Below, piece by piece: positions 7,585-15,946 of a DNA stretch of 41,774 bases; position 1 is the stretch's first letter, and each line of letters starts with the position of its first letter. The translations under genes were made by a program, and so were the position numbers. The notes below the pieces were generated by a model, which worked only from the letters and a program-made list of their open reading frames with translations, was not told the DNA's origin and did not search any database. The DNA comes from Bacteroidales bacterium. GTDB taxonomy: Bacteria > Bacteroidota > Bacteroidia > Bacteroidales > F082. Location of the stretch: NCBI GenBank assembly GCA_017632935.1, contig JAGBQJ010000020.1, positions 1 through 41,774 of the forward strand, given 5' to 3'.

Positions 7585-8384
7585 AAACGAACATCAACAC
7601 CGACAACTACGAGGCCTACCTCCTTGATTACATGGAGGGCAACCTCGGCCCCGACGAGGCAGAGCAGCTGAAAGCCTTCGTCGCGGCACAAGGTCTGGAT
7701 TGGAACGAGCTCACCGAGGAGCTTCCGCATCTGGAAGCCCCAGCCGTCGCTCACCCCGACAAGGAAAGCCTGAAGAAAAAAGGCACCCTCGTGCCGCTCT
7801 ATGTCAAGATCGCCTCGGCCGCCGCCGCTGCCGGTCTGCTGCTCACCGTCACCTTGTGGCCCGAGAAGTCATTGCCAAAATTGGAACCCGTTGCCGAGCT
7901 GAAGCCTATCCTTCCCGAACGGCTCATCACCTCAGAAAAAATCGAAGCCTTGCCCTCAAGGACAATACAATTCATTCCAAACCAAACTGTTGCAAAAGCA
8001 AAACCTGTCGTCCAAGAAAGAGTTGAGATGCCGCTGTTGGCCAAGTTGGAGCCCATCAAAGTGCAAGCCTTGTCCAACGACAAAGAGCCTGATTTCGAGT
8101 TGCTGGCCTACCGCATGCCTACCGATTTCGCTTTTGCCCAATTCGATGAAAGCCGCTTCGAAGACGAATACGAAGAACACGACCTGTCGCTCATCGGCAA
8201 AGGCATCGCCCTCTTGACCAACGGTCGCCACAGCAGCTTCGGCAGCCTTATTTCTTCAGGCATAAGCACGGCGAAGAAAGAAATCAGCTTGGCGGCCACC
8301 GACATGGCGCTGACGGCCTACTACCACGCCGACGAACGCTTCGAGGAAGCGCGCGAACGGTGGGAAGAAAAGAAAAACGAATAA
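7581..8384 (+). CDS. Putative transmembrane anti-sigma factor
   Basis: 267 residues. The N-terminal ~70 residues are cytoplasmic and begin NYEAYLLDYMEGNLGPDEAEQL, a pattern seen at the start of many Bacteroidota anti-sigma proteins. One transmembrane helix is at residues 71-93 (VKIASAAAAAGLLLTVTLW). The remaining ~170 residues are periplasmic, low in recognisable domains and rich in K/E/P. No zinc-finger (HxxxCxxC) and no FecR domain is visible. The anti-sigma role is inferred from topology and the 4-bp overlap with the sigma gene. A terminator follows 2 bp downstream. Confidence 0.7.
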   Translation: MKTNINTDNYEAYLLDYMEGNLGPDEAEQLKAFVAAQGLDWNELTEELPHLEAPAVAHPDKESLKKKGTLVPLYVKIASAAAAAGLLLTVTLWPEKSLPKLEPVAELKPILPERLITSEKIEALPSRTIQFIPNQTVAKAKPVVQERVEMPLLAKLEPIKVQALSNDKEPDFELLAYRMPTDFAFAQFDESRFEDEYEEHDLSLIGKGIALLTNGRHSSFGSLISSGISTAKKEISLAATDMALTAYYHADERFEEARERWEEKKNE

Positions 8385-8385
8385 A

Positions 8386-8413
8386 AAAAATGCCGCTCGA
8401 AAGCGGCATTTTT
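8386..8413. terminator. Bidirectional terminator after the anti-sigma gene
   Basis: TGCCGCT (8391-8397) pairs with AGCGGCA (8402-8408) around a 4-base loop, flanked by A5 and T5 runs that extend the stem. It serves the anti-sigma gene and the convergent GIN-domain gene. Confidence 0.85.
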
Positions 8414-8433
8414 CATTTGTTCCTGGACTTTCT

Positions 8434-10017
8434 TCAGAAATTGATACTGAATCCAAAATTGACGGGATGCACCTCAATGTTGGTCATAGTGAAGATGGGT
8501 AACAAGGCATAGTTGGCGAAGAAGCCCAGATTCTCGGCACCCACACGAAGCGAGGCATCCAACTTGAACTGGTTTATGTTTGCCCCATAATAGCGCTTCG
8601 TCTGCGTGCCATCTTCTAGCTTCACGCGGTTCCACTGTGCGATGCGCAAGCCACCTGTCACACCTGCATCGATGTACATATGATGCGTTGGACGAACCTG
8701 AAACATAAGCGGCACTTGCAGAAAGAGTGCGCCGTGTTTGCTGTTCTTGACGACTTGGTCAGATTCAATCGGAACCAACGTATACACCACATTGTCAGGG
8801 TCATATTCAATGGTGATGTCATTGTTCCAACTGAAGTTGTTCCAGCCGATGCCGACACCCGTGAACAGGCCTGTCCTGTGTCTTCTGTCGAAAGCAATGC
8901 CCACATCGGCGATATTGAAACCGAAGTACCAGCTACGTAATGGTCTGAGTTCCATGCCTTGAGCACCGTTATTGGCGTTCACAACATCCGCAGGCGTGTT
9001 GAAAAGCATGTTCAAGCCCGCCTCGAAGCCGTTCCAGTGGGGATCAAGCAGAAGGCTCTTCTTTTGGGGACGCTTGTCCGCGGGTCCGTCGTTCGTTGGT
9101 GGAGTTGGGCAACAGGACGGTTGATCATGATGACGTTCATGAGATCTGCCATACTTGTCCTCGAAGTGTTCACCCCATCGCTCCATTTTGCGGCCCCATT
9201 TTTCCATTTCTGCTCCCCATTGTTCCATGTCGCGTTCAAACTGTTCCCAATCCACAGAGTCAGAGAGTTGCTGAAGATTCTCGCCCAGTTCACGCATCAG
9301 TTCAGAGAGGTCTGGCGAGAGTTCTGGCATGTCAGGATTACCGACCGATGCTTGCATCTCATTCTTATTGAAAAACCATTTGCGGTTGGTTTCCGTTTCA
9401 AAGAAAGGCTGGGCGTTTTGTACCATACCTTTTAGGAAGTCTTTTTTCAGACCATTGGGATCATCGTCCAGATTAAAAGCCATATTCCATTGGTCACCGC
9501 TCTTTTCGACTTTCGCATCGTAGTTCAGGCGTTCGGCGTTCACTCTGCCAGATCCAAGTGCTTCACCACAGAAGACCTGGCAATTGCCCGACAGTTTCAC
9601 ATCGCCGGAACCTGTCGAACGGACATAAACATTGTCGTAACCGATTATAAGATCCACACTTCCTGAGCCCATATTCCGGATGGAGAGATTTTGTCCGCGC
9701 AAAGCGCCATAATCCGTACGGACATTTCCTGCACCCATCACCGTAAGGTAATCCAATCGCTGAACCGTTACCTCACGCGAGCCCGCACCTTCAAGATAAA
9801 GGATGCTATCCACTACGTAATACTTCTGCAAATTGTGATTCTTGTTGTTGATGGCCAATTTCTGTCCCTGCTTGAGCACTATCGGCCCCGAGCCTTTGAC
9901 CACAATCGTGTTGATCTTGCTCCCGTCCCCATCTGGAGTAGGAATCAGTGTTTCTTGTGCCTTCGCGGTTCCGAAGGCCAGCAGCAACAATGTTGCTAAA
10001 ATCAATCTTGTTTTCAT
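8434..10017 (-). CDS. Head GIN-domain protein fused to an outer-membrane beta-barrel
   Basis: 527 residues starting at MKTRLILATLLLLAFGTAKAQ, a signal peptide; an upstream extension of the frame is unlikely because it reaches into the -10 region of the promoter. Residues about 20-180 form a repetitive beta-helix-like head (VVKGSGPIVL, GAGSREVTV, MGAGNVRT, NMGSGSVDL, STGSGDVKL), typical of DUF2807/head-GIN. A heptad-like Trp/Glu/Met-rich linker follows (WEQFERDMEQWGAEMEKW). The C-terminal ~200 residues look like an 8-stranded barrel, with aromatic-ended strands and terminal FGFSINF. Probably a surface or outer-membrane stress protein. An ECF promoter matching that of the adjacent sigma operon lies about 60 bp upstream of the start. 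Confidence 0.75.
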   Translation of the reverse strand: MKTRLILATLLLLAFGTAKAQETLIPTPDGDGSKINTIVVKGSGPIVLKQGQKLAINNKNHNLQKYYVVDSILYLEGAGSREVTVQRLDYLTVMGAGNVRTDYGALRGQNLSIRNMGSGSVDLIIGYDNVYVRSTGSGDVKLSGNCQVFCGEALGSGRVNAERLNYDAKVEKSGDQWNMAFNLDDDPNGLKKDFLKGMVQNAQPFFETETNRKWFFNKNEMQASVGNPDMPELSPDLSELMRELGENLQQLSDSVDWEQFERDMEQWGAEMEKWGRKMERWGEHFEDKYGRSHERHHDQPSCCPTPPTNDGPADKRPQKKSLLLDPHWNGFEAGLNMLFNTPADVVNANNGAQGMELRPLRSWYFGFNIADVGIAFDRRHRTGLFTGVGIGWNNFSWNNDITIEYDPDNVVYTLVPIESDQVVKNSKHGALFLQVPLMFQVRPTHHMYIDAGVTGGLRIAQWNRVKLEDGTQTKRYYGANINQFKLDASLRVGAENLGFFANYALLPIFTMTNIEVHPVNFGFSINF

Positions 10018-10073
10018 TTCAATTCGGTTTTTATTGTTTCTCAATTTACTATTGTTCTTCTCGGAAAACACCA

Positions 10074-10102
10074 GTAATACGGAGAAACACGAAAAAAGTT
10101 AC
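10074..10102 (-). promoter_or_regulatory. ECF-type promoter of the GIN-domain gene
   Basis: On minus, GTAACTTTTT (10102-10093) and TTTCTCCGTATTAC (10087-10074) repeat the block before the sigma gene, again with 16 bases between GTAAC and CGTA. Only the linker bases differ. It begins 6 bp after the mannosidase stop codon. Confidence 0.7.
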
Positions 10103-10107
10103 AAGAC

Positions 10108-12384
10108 TTATTCAAAAAATGCCGAAAAATGACATTTGCGCTCAGCAGTGAGCGTCTCACCTTCGGCTAGCTCCAACTTCACGTAAACCTTTTGCAAGTC
10201 AGCGTTTCGCAGACATTCGCCCAGGCCTTCAACAACGTATTTTCGGTTCTCGTTGGGCGTCATTGTAACCTGTACTTTTTGTTCAAAGAGAGGCTTATCT
10301 TCAAGGTCACACACCTGAATCGAAAGTGTGCCATCGATGTCGCGCAACAGGTCGGAAGTCACAAAGACACCGTAGTCCTTTTGGTCGAGTGAGAGCAGCA
10401 CGGGCGCATAGAGCGTCTTGAGTCGTTCTTGCAGTACCTTGGGATTGCCGTAATAGTCGATGGACGACCAGGAAGTCACAGGCCAGGCATCATTGAGTTG
10501 CCAATAGAGTGTGCCCATGTTGTAGGGCTTCGCCGTGCGGTGTGCTTCAATGGCGATCTCCATGCCGTAGGCTTGCGAGAGTTGGCTCAGATGCACATAT
10601 TCCTCAAAGTCCTTGGGCTGGATATTGGGGTAGTATCGATGGATGAAATCGTCAATCTGCCGTGTGCCACGGGCATGTTTCTGGTGTGCCGCAATGACTT
10701 CGGCATCCTTGCTCAGTTCCTCGCCTTCCGCGATTTTCAGCAAAGTCGAATAATCGGGATAGCTTTGGTAGCCGTACTCGCTGTTGAAGCGACCCACCTT
10801 CTCGTGATAGACTTCATAGGGCAACTCGCCCCACCAAACGCCCCAATAGTGCACGTCGCCTTCGGTCAGGCTCTCGGGTCGGCCCCAGCCTTTCGAAGGC
10901 GAGCTGGGCCAATAGGGTCGCGACCCGTCAAAGTCAGCAACGGCTTTCGGCAAAATGCCTTCAAAGAGACGGTCGTATCCTGCCTTAATCGCTTTGTCAT
11001 CTTCCTCAGACCAATTCAGCGACTTTTGCCATCCCCAGTTATAGTAGCCTTCGGAAATCTCGTTGCCGCCGCACCACAAGGCCAACGACGGATGCGAAGC
11101 CAATCGCTTCACCTGCTCTTCCGCCTCAATCCTTGCGTTCTCAAGGAAAGCCTCGTCGTAGGGATACATCGTCCCAGCATACATAAAGTCTTCCCAAACC
11201 AAGATGCCGAGTTTGTCACACAATGTGAAAAAGTCGTCGGAAGGATAAATGCCGCCACCCCACACACGCAGCATATTGAAATGGGCATCTTTGGCTTGCT
11301 CCAAGAGTTGAATCGTATGGTCAACATCAATCCAGGTCTCAATCATCTCCTCGGGGACGTAGTTGGCGCCTTTGGCATACATCGGCACGCCATTCACCTT
11401 GAAATAGAACGCCCGCCCGATGCTGTCAGGCTCATCAACCATCTCGAAGGTTTTAATACCAGACCTTATTTTCTTGAAATCCAATATTTTACCTCCGTCT
11501 TTCAGCAGTACATCAAAGACATAAAGCGGTTGTTCGCCCATCTCGTTAGGCCACCACAACGCTGGATTTAAGATTTCAAATTCAAGGCTTTCAGATTGGA
11601 AGCCACTACCCAAATGAACATTTTTCTCGCTGTTTTTCTCACCATTGACATAAACTTCCACCACGTAATTTCCTCCAGCCTTACCTTCCACATCAAGGCA
11701 AAAACGCATCGTAGCCTTCTCGGTATCAACTTTTTCCGTGACCACATAAGCATTTTGTAATTTCGCATCAGACCAACCCAACAATTCCACCCGTTTCCAG
11801 ATACCCACATTCTTGTATTTCGGAGCCCAGTCCCAGCCATGCTGATAGGGTGCCTTGCGCGAAACGGCATATTTTTCAGGCAATTGAGGCTGATGTTGCT
11901 CATACAAAGCCAATTGTATGCTGTCATAACGAGGGAAATGCACTTCCAAAAGGTTGTCTCTCTTTTTCAGCAAGTCTTTCACCTCGTGTTTCCAAGTGCG
12001 AAATTGGTTGTTGGCGAAAAATAGGTCTTCACCGTTCAATTTCACTTCGGCGTAGGTGTCGATACCTTCAAATTCCAATTCAACAACCTGTTTTTCAAGA
12101 AGTTCCTTATCCACATCGAAACGCAAGGTGTAGCCCCAAGGATGGTCGGAAATCCATAAAAGGTCGTTTTCCACCGTGCCGAGATAGGGATGCGGGATAA
12201 TGCCGTTTTCGTAAAGGCTTTGCTGCACCACCGAGGGCACATCGACCCGCATATTAATATCTAAGGTATCGCCCGTGAGCGTCCAGCCTTGGTTGAGGAG
12301 CTGCGCAACGACGTTGGGCTTTTCAACTTTCTGACAGCCAACCAAAACCGTCAGCACAATCAAACAAAACAATACTTTTTTCAT
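10108..12384 (-). CDS. Beta-mannosidase, GH2 family lipoprotein
   Basis: 758 residues from MKKVLFCLIVLTVLVGC, a lipoprotein signal with lipobox LVGC (C17). The open frame extends further upstream, but into the repeat element. GH2 layout: N-terminal jelly-roll (to ~200), Ig-like domain, then TIM barrel. Catalytic motifs are clear: WCGGNEISEG with acid/base E442 and FNSEYGYQS with nucleophile E536, a spacing as in known GH2 beta-mannosidases. RVWGGGIYPSDDFF is also family-typical. It should release terminal beta-mannose from mannosides or N-glycan cores in the periplasm or at the cell surface. It lies downstream of cutC on minus, separated by repeat element A, and opposite a GH20-like gene, suggesting glycoprotein glycan use; there is no SusCD pair nearby. 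Confidence 0.92.
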   Translation of the reverse strand: MKKVLFCLIVLTVLVGCQKVEKPNVVAQLLNQGWTLTGDTLDINMRVDVPSVVQQSLYENGIIPHPYLGTVENDLLWISDHPWGYTLRFDVDKELLEKQVVELEFEGIDTYAEVKLNGEDLFFANNQFRTWKHEVKDLLKKRDNLLEVHFPRYDSIQLALYEQHQPQLPEKYAVSRKAPYQHGWDWAPKYKNVGIWKRVELLGWSDAKLQNAYVVTEKVDTEKATMRFCLDVEGKAGGNYVVEVYVNGEKNSEKNVHLGSGFQSESLEFEILNPALWWPNEMGEQPLYVFDVLLKDGGKILDFKKIRSGIKTFEMVDEPDSIGRAFYFKVNGVPMYAKGANYVPEEMIETWIDVDHTIQLLEQAKDAHFNMLRVWGGGIYPSDDFFTLCDKLGILVWEDFMYAGTMYPYDEAFLENARIEAEEQVKRLASHPSLALWCGGNEISEGYYNWGWQKSLNWSEEDDKAIKAGYDRLFEGILPKAVADFDGSRPYWPSSPSKGWGRPESLTEGDVHYWGVWWGELPYEVYHEKVGRFNSEYGYQSYPDYSTLLKIAEGEELSKDAEVIAAHQKHARGTRQIDDFIHRYYPNIQPKDFEEYVHLSQLSQAYGMEIAIEAHRTAKPYNMGTLYWQLNDAWPVTSWSSIDYYGNPKVLQERLKTLYAPVLLSLDQKDYGVFVTSDLLRDIDGTLSIQVCDLEDKPLFEQKVQVTMTPNENRKYVVEGLGECLRNADLQKVYVKLELAEGETLTAERKCHFSAFFE

Positions 12385-12403
12385 TGCTACAATTTCTTTT
12401 TTC

Positions 12404-12529
12404 ACAAAACCTGCAAAACCCTCAAAACAGTTTTCAATGGAAAGTCGCCAACCGGCTCCTTTCCGGCGGCGACGCGGTTGCGCACCGCCGCACAAACAAA
12501 AGGAGTTTCGCCTGTTTTGTGGGTTTTGT
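12404..12529 (-). repeat. Copy A of a two-hairpin element with terminal inverted repeats
   Basis: ACAAAACCTGCAAAAC (12404-12419) and GTTTTGTGGGTTTTGT (12514-12529) are terminal inverted repeats matching at 14 of 16 positions. Inside, GGAAAG/CTTTCC (12439-12444, 12459-12464) and GGCGG/CCGCC (12465-12469, 12485-12489) form two adjacent hairpins. The inverse of this element occurs at 24770-24900. In both places it lies between two co-directional genes and has the same orientation relative to transcription. It fills the cutC-mannosidase gap. Confidence 0.7.
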
Positions 12530-12535
12530 AATGAA

Positions 12536-13270
12536 CTAAAACGGGTTCAGCATTTTTTCCATTTCGTAAATCAAATCGCGGTTCGACTCGGTCCAGACCA
12601 TCGCGGCGCCCGTGTTGTCCTTTTGGTTAGGATACAGTTTCTCGTTGAAACGCGGCACCCAATGCGCCAAGGAGGCGTGGCAATGCACCGCACCCGTCAT
12701 GTCAAGGATTTCCTTCACATTGCCGAGGTTGATACCGCCGCCCGGCATGATGCCGATTTTGTCGCCATAGCGCAGCTGCATCTCTGCAATCATCGGGACA
12801 CCTTCCAAGGCCGTGGGCTTGCCACCCGAGGTCAGGATTTTGTCGAAACCGAGGTCTATCAACTTTTCAACAGCCTCGAAAGGTTTCACACAGGCATCAA
12901 TAGCGCGGTGGAAAGTGAATTTCAGTCCCTCGCCTGCTCCCATCAAGGCCTTGATGGTCTCCACATCCAGTTCTCCCTTGTCGTTCAAAGCCCCAATGAC
13001 CACGCCCTCGAAACCGAGCTTCTTGCAGAGCATGATGTCGGTCTTCATCATCTCGACTTCATCCTCGTCGTAGATGTAGTTGCCCGGTCGCGGACGGATG
13101 AGCACGCGCATGGGGATAAACGAAATATCAATGGCCTTGGCCAAAGTACCGAACGAAGGAGTCACACCGCCCACTTCGAGGCACTCGCACAACTCCACGC
13201 ACTGGGCGCAGCCGTCCATCGCGTTCTGCAACGACTTGATGCCGTTGGCACAGATTTCCAGTCGTATCAT
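12536..13270 (-). CDS. cutC: CutC family protein
   Basis: 244 residues, the usual length. A TIM-barrel protein (PF03932): it begins MIRLEICANGIKSLQNA, has VRVLIRPRPGNY-like sequence (MRVLIRPRPGNYIYDEDE), LTSGGKPTALEG and IMPGGGINLGNV, and HCHASLAHWVP, all in CutC order. The family was named for copper homeostasis in E. coli, but that role is disputed and the biochemical activity remains uncertain. Divergent from the GH20-like gene with a 63-bp shared promoter region; the beta-mannosidase follows on the same strand, so co-transcription through repeat element A is possible. Confidence 0.9.
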   Translation of the reverse strand: MIRLEICANGIKSLQNAMDGCAQCVELCECLEVGGVTPSFGTLAKAIDISFIPMRVLIRPRPGNYIYDEDEVEMMKTDIMLCKKLGFEGVVIGALNDKGELDVETIKALMGAGEGLKFTFHRAIDACVKPFEAVEKLIDLGFDKILTSGGKPTALEGVPMIAEMQLRYGDKIGIMPGGGINLGNVKEILDMTGAVHCHASLAHWVPRFNEKLYPNQKDNTGAAMVWTESNRDLIYEMEKMLNPF

Positions 13271-13289
13271 AGTTCTTACAATTTTGGGG

Positions 13290-13317
13290 CAAAGATAGCG
13301 TTTTGTTGTTATCTTTG
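13290..13317. promoter_or_regulatory. Divergent -7 boxes for cutC and the GH20-like gene
   Basis: CAAAGATA (13290-13297; TATCTTTG on minus) and TATCTTTG (13310-13317) are exact mirror images. Each matches TAnnTTTG and points to its own gene. The -33 elements are weak, so overlapping use is likely. Confidence 0.55.
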
Positions 13318-13333
13318 CAGAAATTTTCCACCC

Positions 13334-15946
13334 ATGAGAGTTAAACTGCTTATCATACTTTGCTTTTTTGCTTTAAACGCCTTTGCCCAAAACACCCATA
13401 TCCTCCCTACCCCACAGCAAGTCGAGACCCAAGAGGGGCATTTTGTTTGGGACGAGAACGTCGTCCTCACCTACGATGCTGCCGACACCGAAATCAACCA
13501 AATCATCACCCTGTTCCGCAACGACTTGGACCTAATCAGCGGAAGGAAAGTAAAGTTCTCACGCGTGGTCATCAAGGGCATGCATTTTATTGAGCTTATT
13601 AAGACCGACCACCTCGGCGTGAGCGAAAACGAGGACCAAGCCTATCGCATGACCATTAACCCCAACTTCATCCGCTTGGAGGCCACATCCAACACAGGCC
13701 TCTTCTATGCCACCCAAAGCCTGAAACAACTCTACCGTTATTCTTTCCTGAAGAACAAAGGCGAAGTCACCATCCCGTGCATGACCATCACCGACTGGCC
13801 AAACTTCAAAATTCGCGCCTGGCAAGACGATATCAGCCGCGGACCCATCGTCAGCATGGACTACCTGAAACGCCTCATCCCAATGATGGCCGAGTGCAAA
13901 CTCAATGCCTTCTCGCTCTACACCGAGCACACTTTCAAGACGAAATGCCACCCCGACGTCGCCCCCACCGACGCCTTCACCGCCGAGGAAATCAAGGAAC
14001 TGGAGAATTACTGCAAACCTTATCATATCCAAATCATTGGCAACCAGCAATGTTTCGGGCATTTTGAGGAGATCCTCTGTAATCCTTTCTACAGCGACTT
14101 GGCCGACACCAAAGGAAACCTTAACCCTGCCAAAGAGGAGACCTACCAATTCCTTGAAGATCACCTCCGCGAGGTGGCCAGAGCCTACAAGTCGCCCTAT
14201 TTCAACATCAACTGCGACGAGACCGAGAGCCTCGGTCAAGGCTATGCCAAGGCATATGTGGATTCGGTAGGTCAAACCACAGCTTATTACCAGCATATCA
14301 ACCGTGTCAACAGAATGCTGCGACCCTACCGCAAGCGCGTGATGATGTGGGGCGACATTGCTGACAAGCACCCTGAAATCCTCGACAATCTAGACAAAGA
14401 TATCTCCCTTATCGCGTGGAGTTATGTGGGCAGCGACAGCTTCGACGACTTCCTGCAACCTTACGTCAAATCGGGACGCAACTACTTCGTGGCACCCGGT
14501 GCGAGTCTGTCTGAAAGGGTTTGGCCCAAGCATTATGAGTTCAAAGCCAACATCACCAACTTGTGTCGTGATGGTTACAAAAACGGCGCCATGGGTGTCA
14601 TCAACACCTGCTGGGATGACTTCGGCGAGTCGCTGACCCATTGTGCTTTATATGGCCTCGCCTTGGGTGCCGAGACCAGTTGGAATCCCACCACAACCCT
14701 GGAACGTGACACTGAAGCCAACTTCACTACCCACTTCCTGGGAAGCCTTTCCGACGGCATTTCAAAGCACCTTGACGAACTCTCTGAATGGACAAAAATC
14801 GACGGCATCGGCAAGTTCACCGCGATGACGGAGCCCATGACACCCTTCTACCCCGCCCTCGTCAGCGACTCCATCAAAGGCTTAAACCAAAAGGCGTTTG
14901 TGTCACTTTCTGCATTGGAGAAGACCTTGGTCAACGACAAGAAACAGGTGAAGTGCAACGTCGACTTCTTCGACAATGCCCTTTATGCCGTGCATCGCAT
15001 GCAGTGGTGCGCCAAACGCAACATGACCCGCTGCCAACTCTACCGCACCTACAACGATCCAAGCAAGGCCAACATCGCCGAAAGCCAGCGGATGGTTCAA
15101 GAGCTCATGACCACGCTCCACGACCTGAAAAACGAATACGTCAACGTGTGGAATATCGAGAGCCGACCCTATTGGCTTGACGTCAACATGAAGAAATACG
15201 ACGACATCGCCAAAGAACTACAGCAGCTTGAATATCTGCCATTTATAGAGACGACAACCGATACAGAAGGCCATGCAGCCATCGCGCTGAAGACCGTTTT
15301 CGACGACAAGAAAATCCATTACACCATTGACGGAAAAGAGGTGACGACAAATGATTCCATCTATAAAAAGCCCATCGTTTTGGAGCGTCCATGCCTCGTG
15401 AAAGCGGCTTGTTTCAATGAATTAGGTGAAGCTGTTCGCACTGAGCGTTATTTCCGCTATCATCAGGCCATGGGGAAGTTGAAGCGACTTAACAGCCCAG
15501 CGGGCAACTACCGCCCCGAGTACTCGGGCGGCGGCGACAACGCCCTCCTCGATGGCACCCTCGGCAGCGACGACTACAAGGACGGCCGTTGGCAAGGCTT
15601 CTACGGCATCGATGCCGATTTGGAGATTGACTTCGGCAGTGCCCAACCTGTAAAAGCGCTGAACATCGGCTTCTTGATGAATGCACACGATTGGATTCTG
15701 CAACCAAATGTGGTTGAAATCCAGACTTCCACCGATGGCAAGAACTACAAGCTCTTTAAGACCTTCACGCTGACGACAAAGGTTCCGCTGACTGGCAACC
15801 ACACCTTCCGTGAACGTTTTGAAACACCCAATCTTTCAGCGCGTTACCTGCGGATTGTGGTAAAGAATCCCGGAAAACTGCCCGAGGGCTTGCCTGGAGC
15901 AGGATATGACTCTTGGATTTTCATGGATGAGGTGATAGTGGAATAA
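13334..15946 (+). CDS. GH20-like beta-N-acetylhexosaminidase with C-terminal discoidin domain
   Basis: 870 residues from MRVKLLIILCFFALNAFAQ, a signal peptide; the frame is open upstream through cutC but the start here fits the promoter. An N-terminal GH20b-like domain (LPTPQQVETQEGHF) is followed by a TIM barrel with WQDDISRGPIVSMDYLK, GNQQCFGHFEEI and NINCDETESLG, where D295-E296 would be the substrate-assisted catalytic pair. A chitobiase-like/Fn3-associated segment (IHYTIDGKEVTTNDSIY) and an F5/8C-type module (LEIDFGSAQPVKALNIGF) complete it. It probably removes terminal GlcNAc/GalNAc from glycans. The NCDE variant differs from the classical GGDE, so specificity is uncertain. Its stop abuts the stop of the next, convergent gene. 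Confidence 0.82.
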   Translation: MRVKLLIILCFFALNAFAQNTHILPTPQQVETQEGHFVWDENVVLTYDAADTEINQIITLFRNDLDLISGRKVKFSRVVIKGMHFIELIKTDHLGVSENEDQAYRMTINPNFIRLEATSNTGLFYATQSLKQLYRYSFLKNKGEVTIPCMTITDWPNFKIRAWQDDISRGPIVSMDYLKRLIPMMAECKLNAFSLYTEHTFKTKCHPDVAPTDAFTAEEIKELENYCKPYHIQIIGNQQCFGHFEEILCNPFYSDLADTKGNLNPAKEETYQFLEDHLREVARAYKSPYFNINCDETESLGQGYAKAYVDSVGQTTAYYQHINRVNRMLRPYRKRVMMWGDIADKHPEILDNLDKDISLIAWSYVGSDSFDDFLQPYVKSGRNYFVAPGASLSERVWPKHYEFKANITNLCRDGYKNGAMGVINTCWDDFGESLTHCALYGLALGAETSWNPTTTLERDTEANFTTHFLGSLSDGISKHLDELSEWTKIDGIGKFTAMTEPMTPFYPALVSDSIKGLNQKAFVSLSALEKTLVNDKKQVKCNVDFFDNALYAVHRMQWCAKRNMTRCQLYRTYNDPSKANIAESQRMVQELMTTLHDLKNEYVNVWNIESRPYWLDVNMKKYDDIAKELQQLEYLPFIETTTDTEGHAAIALKTVFDDKKIHYTIDGKEVTTNDSIYKKPIVLERPCLVKAACFNELGEAVRTERYFRYHQAMGKLKRLNSPAGNYRPEYSGGGDNALLDGTLGSDDYKDGRWQGFYGIDADLEIDFGSAQPVKALNIGFLMNAHDWILQPNVVEIQTSTDGKNYKLFKTFTLTTKVPLTGNHTFRERFETPNLSARYLRIVVKNPGKLPEGLPGAGYDSWIFMDEVIVE

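Noticed and set aside
12437-13333. Upstream extension of the GH20-like reading frame across cutC
   Set aside because: cutC on the other strand has full family motifs, and the signal peptide and promoter place the start at 13334.
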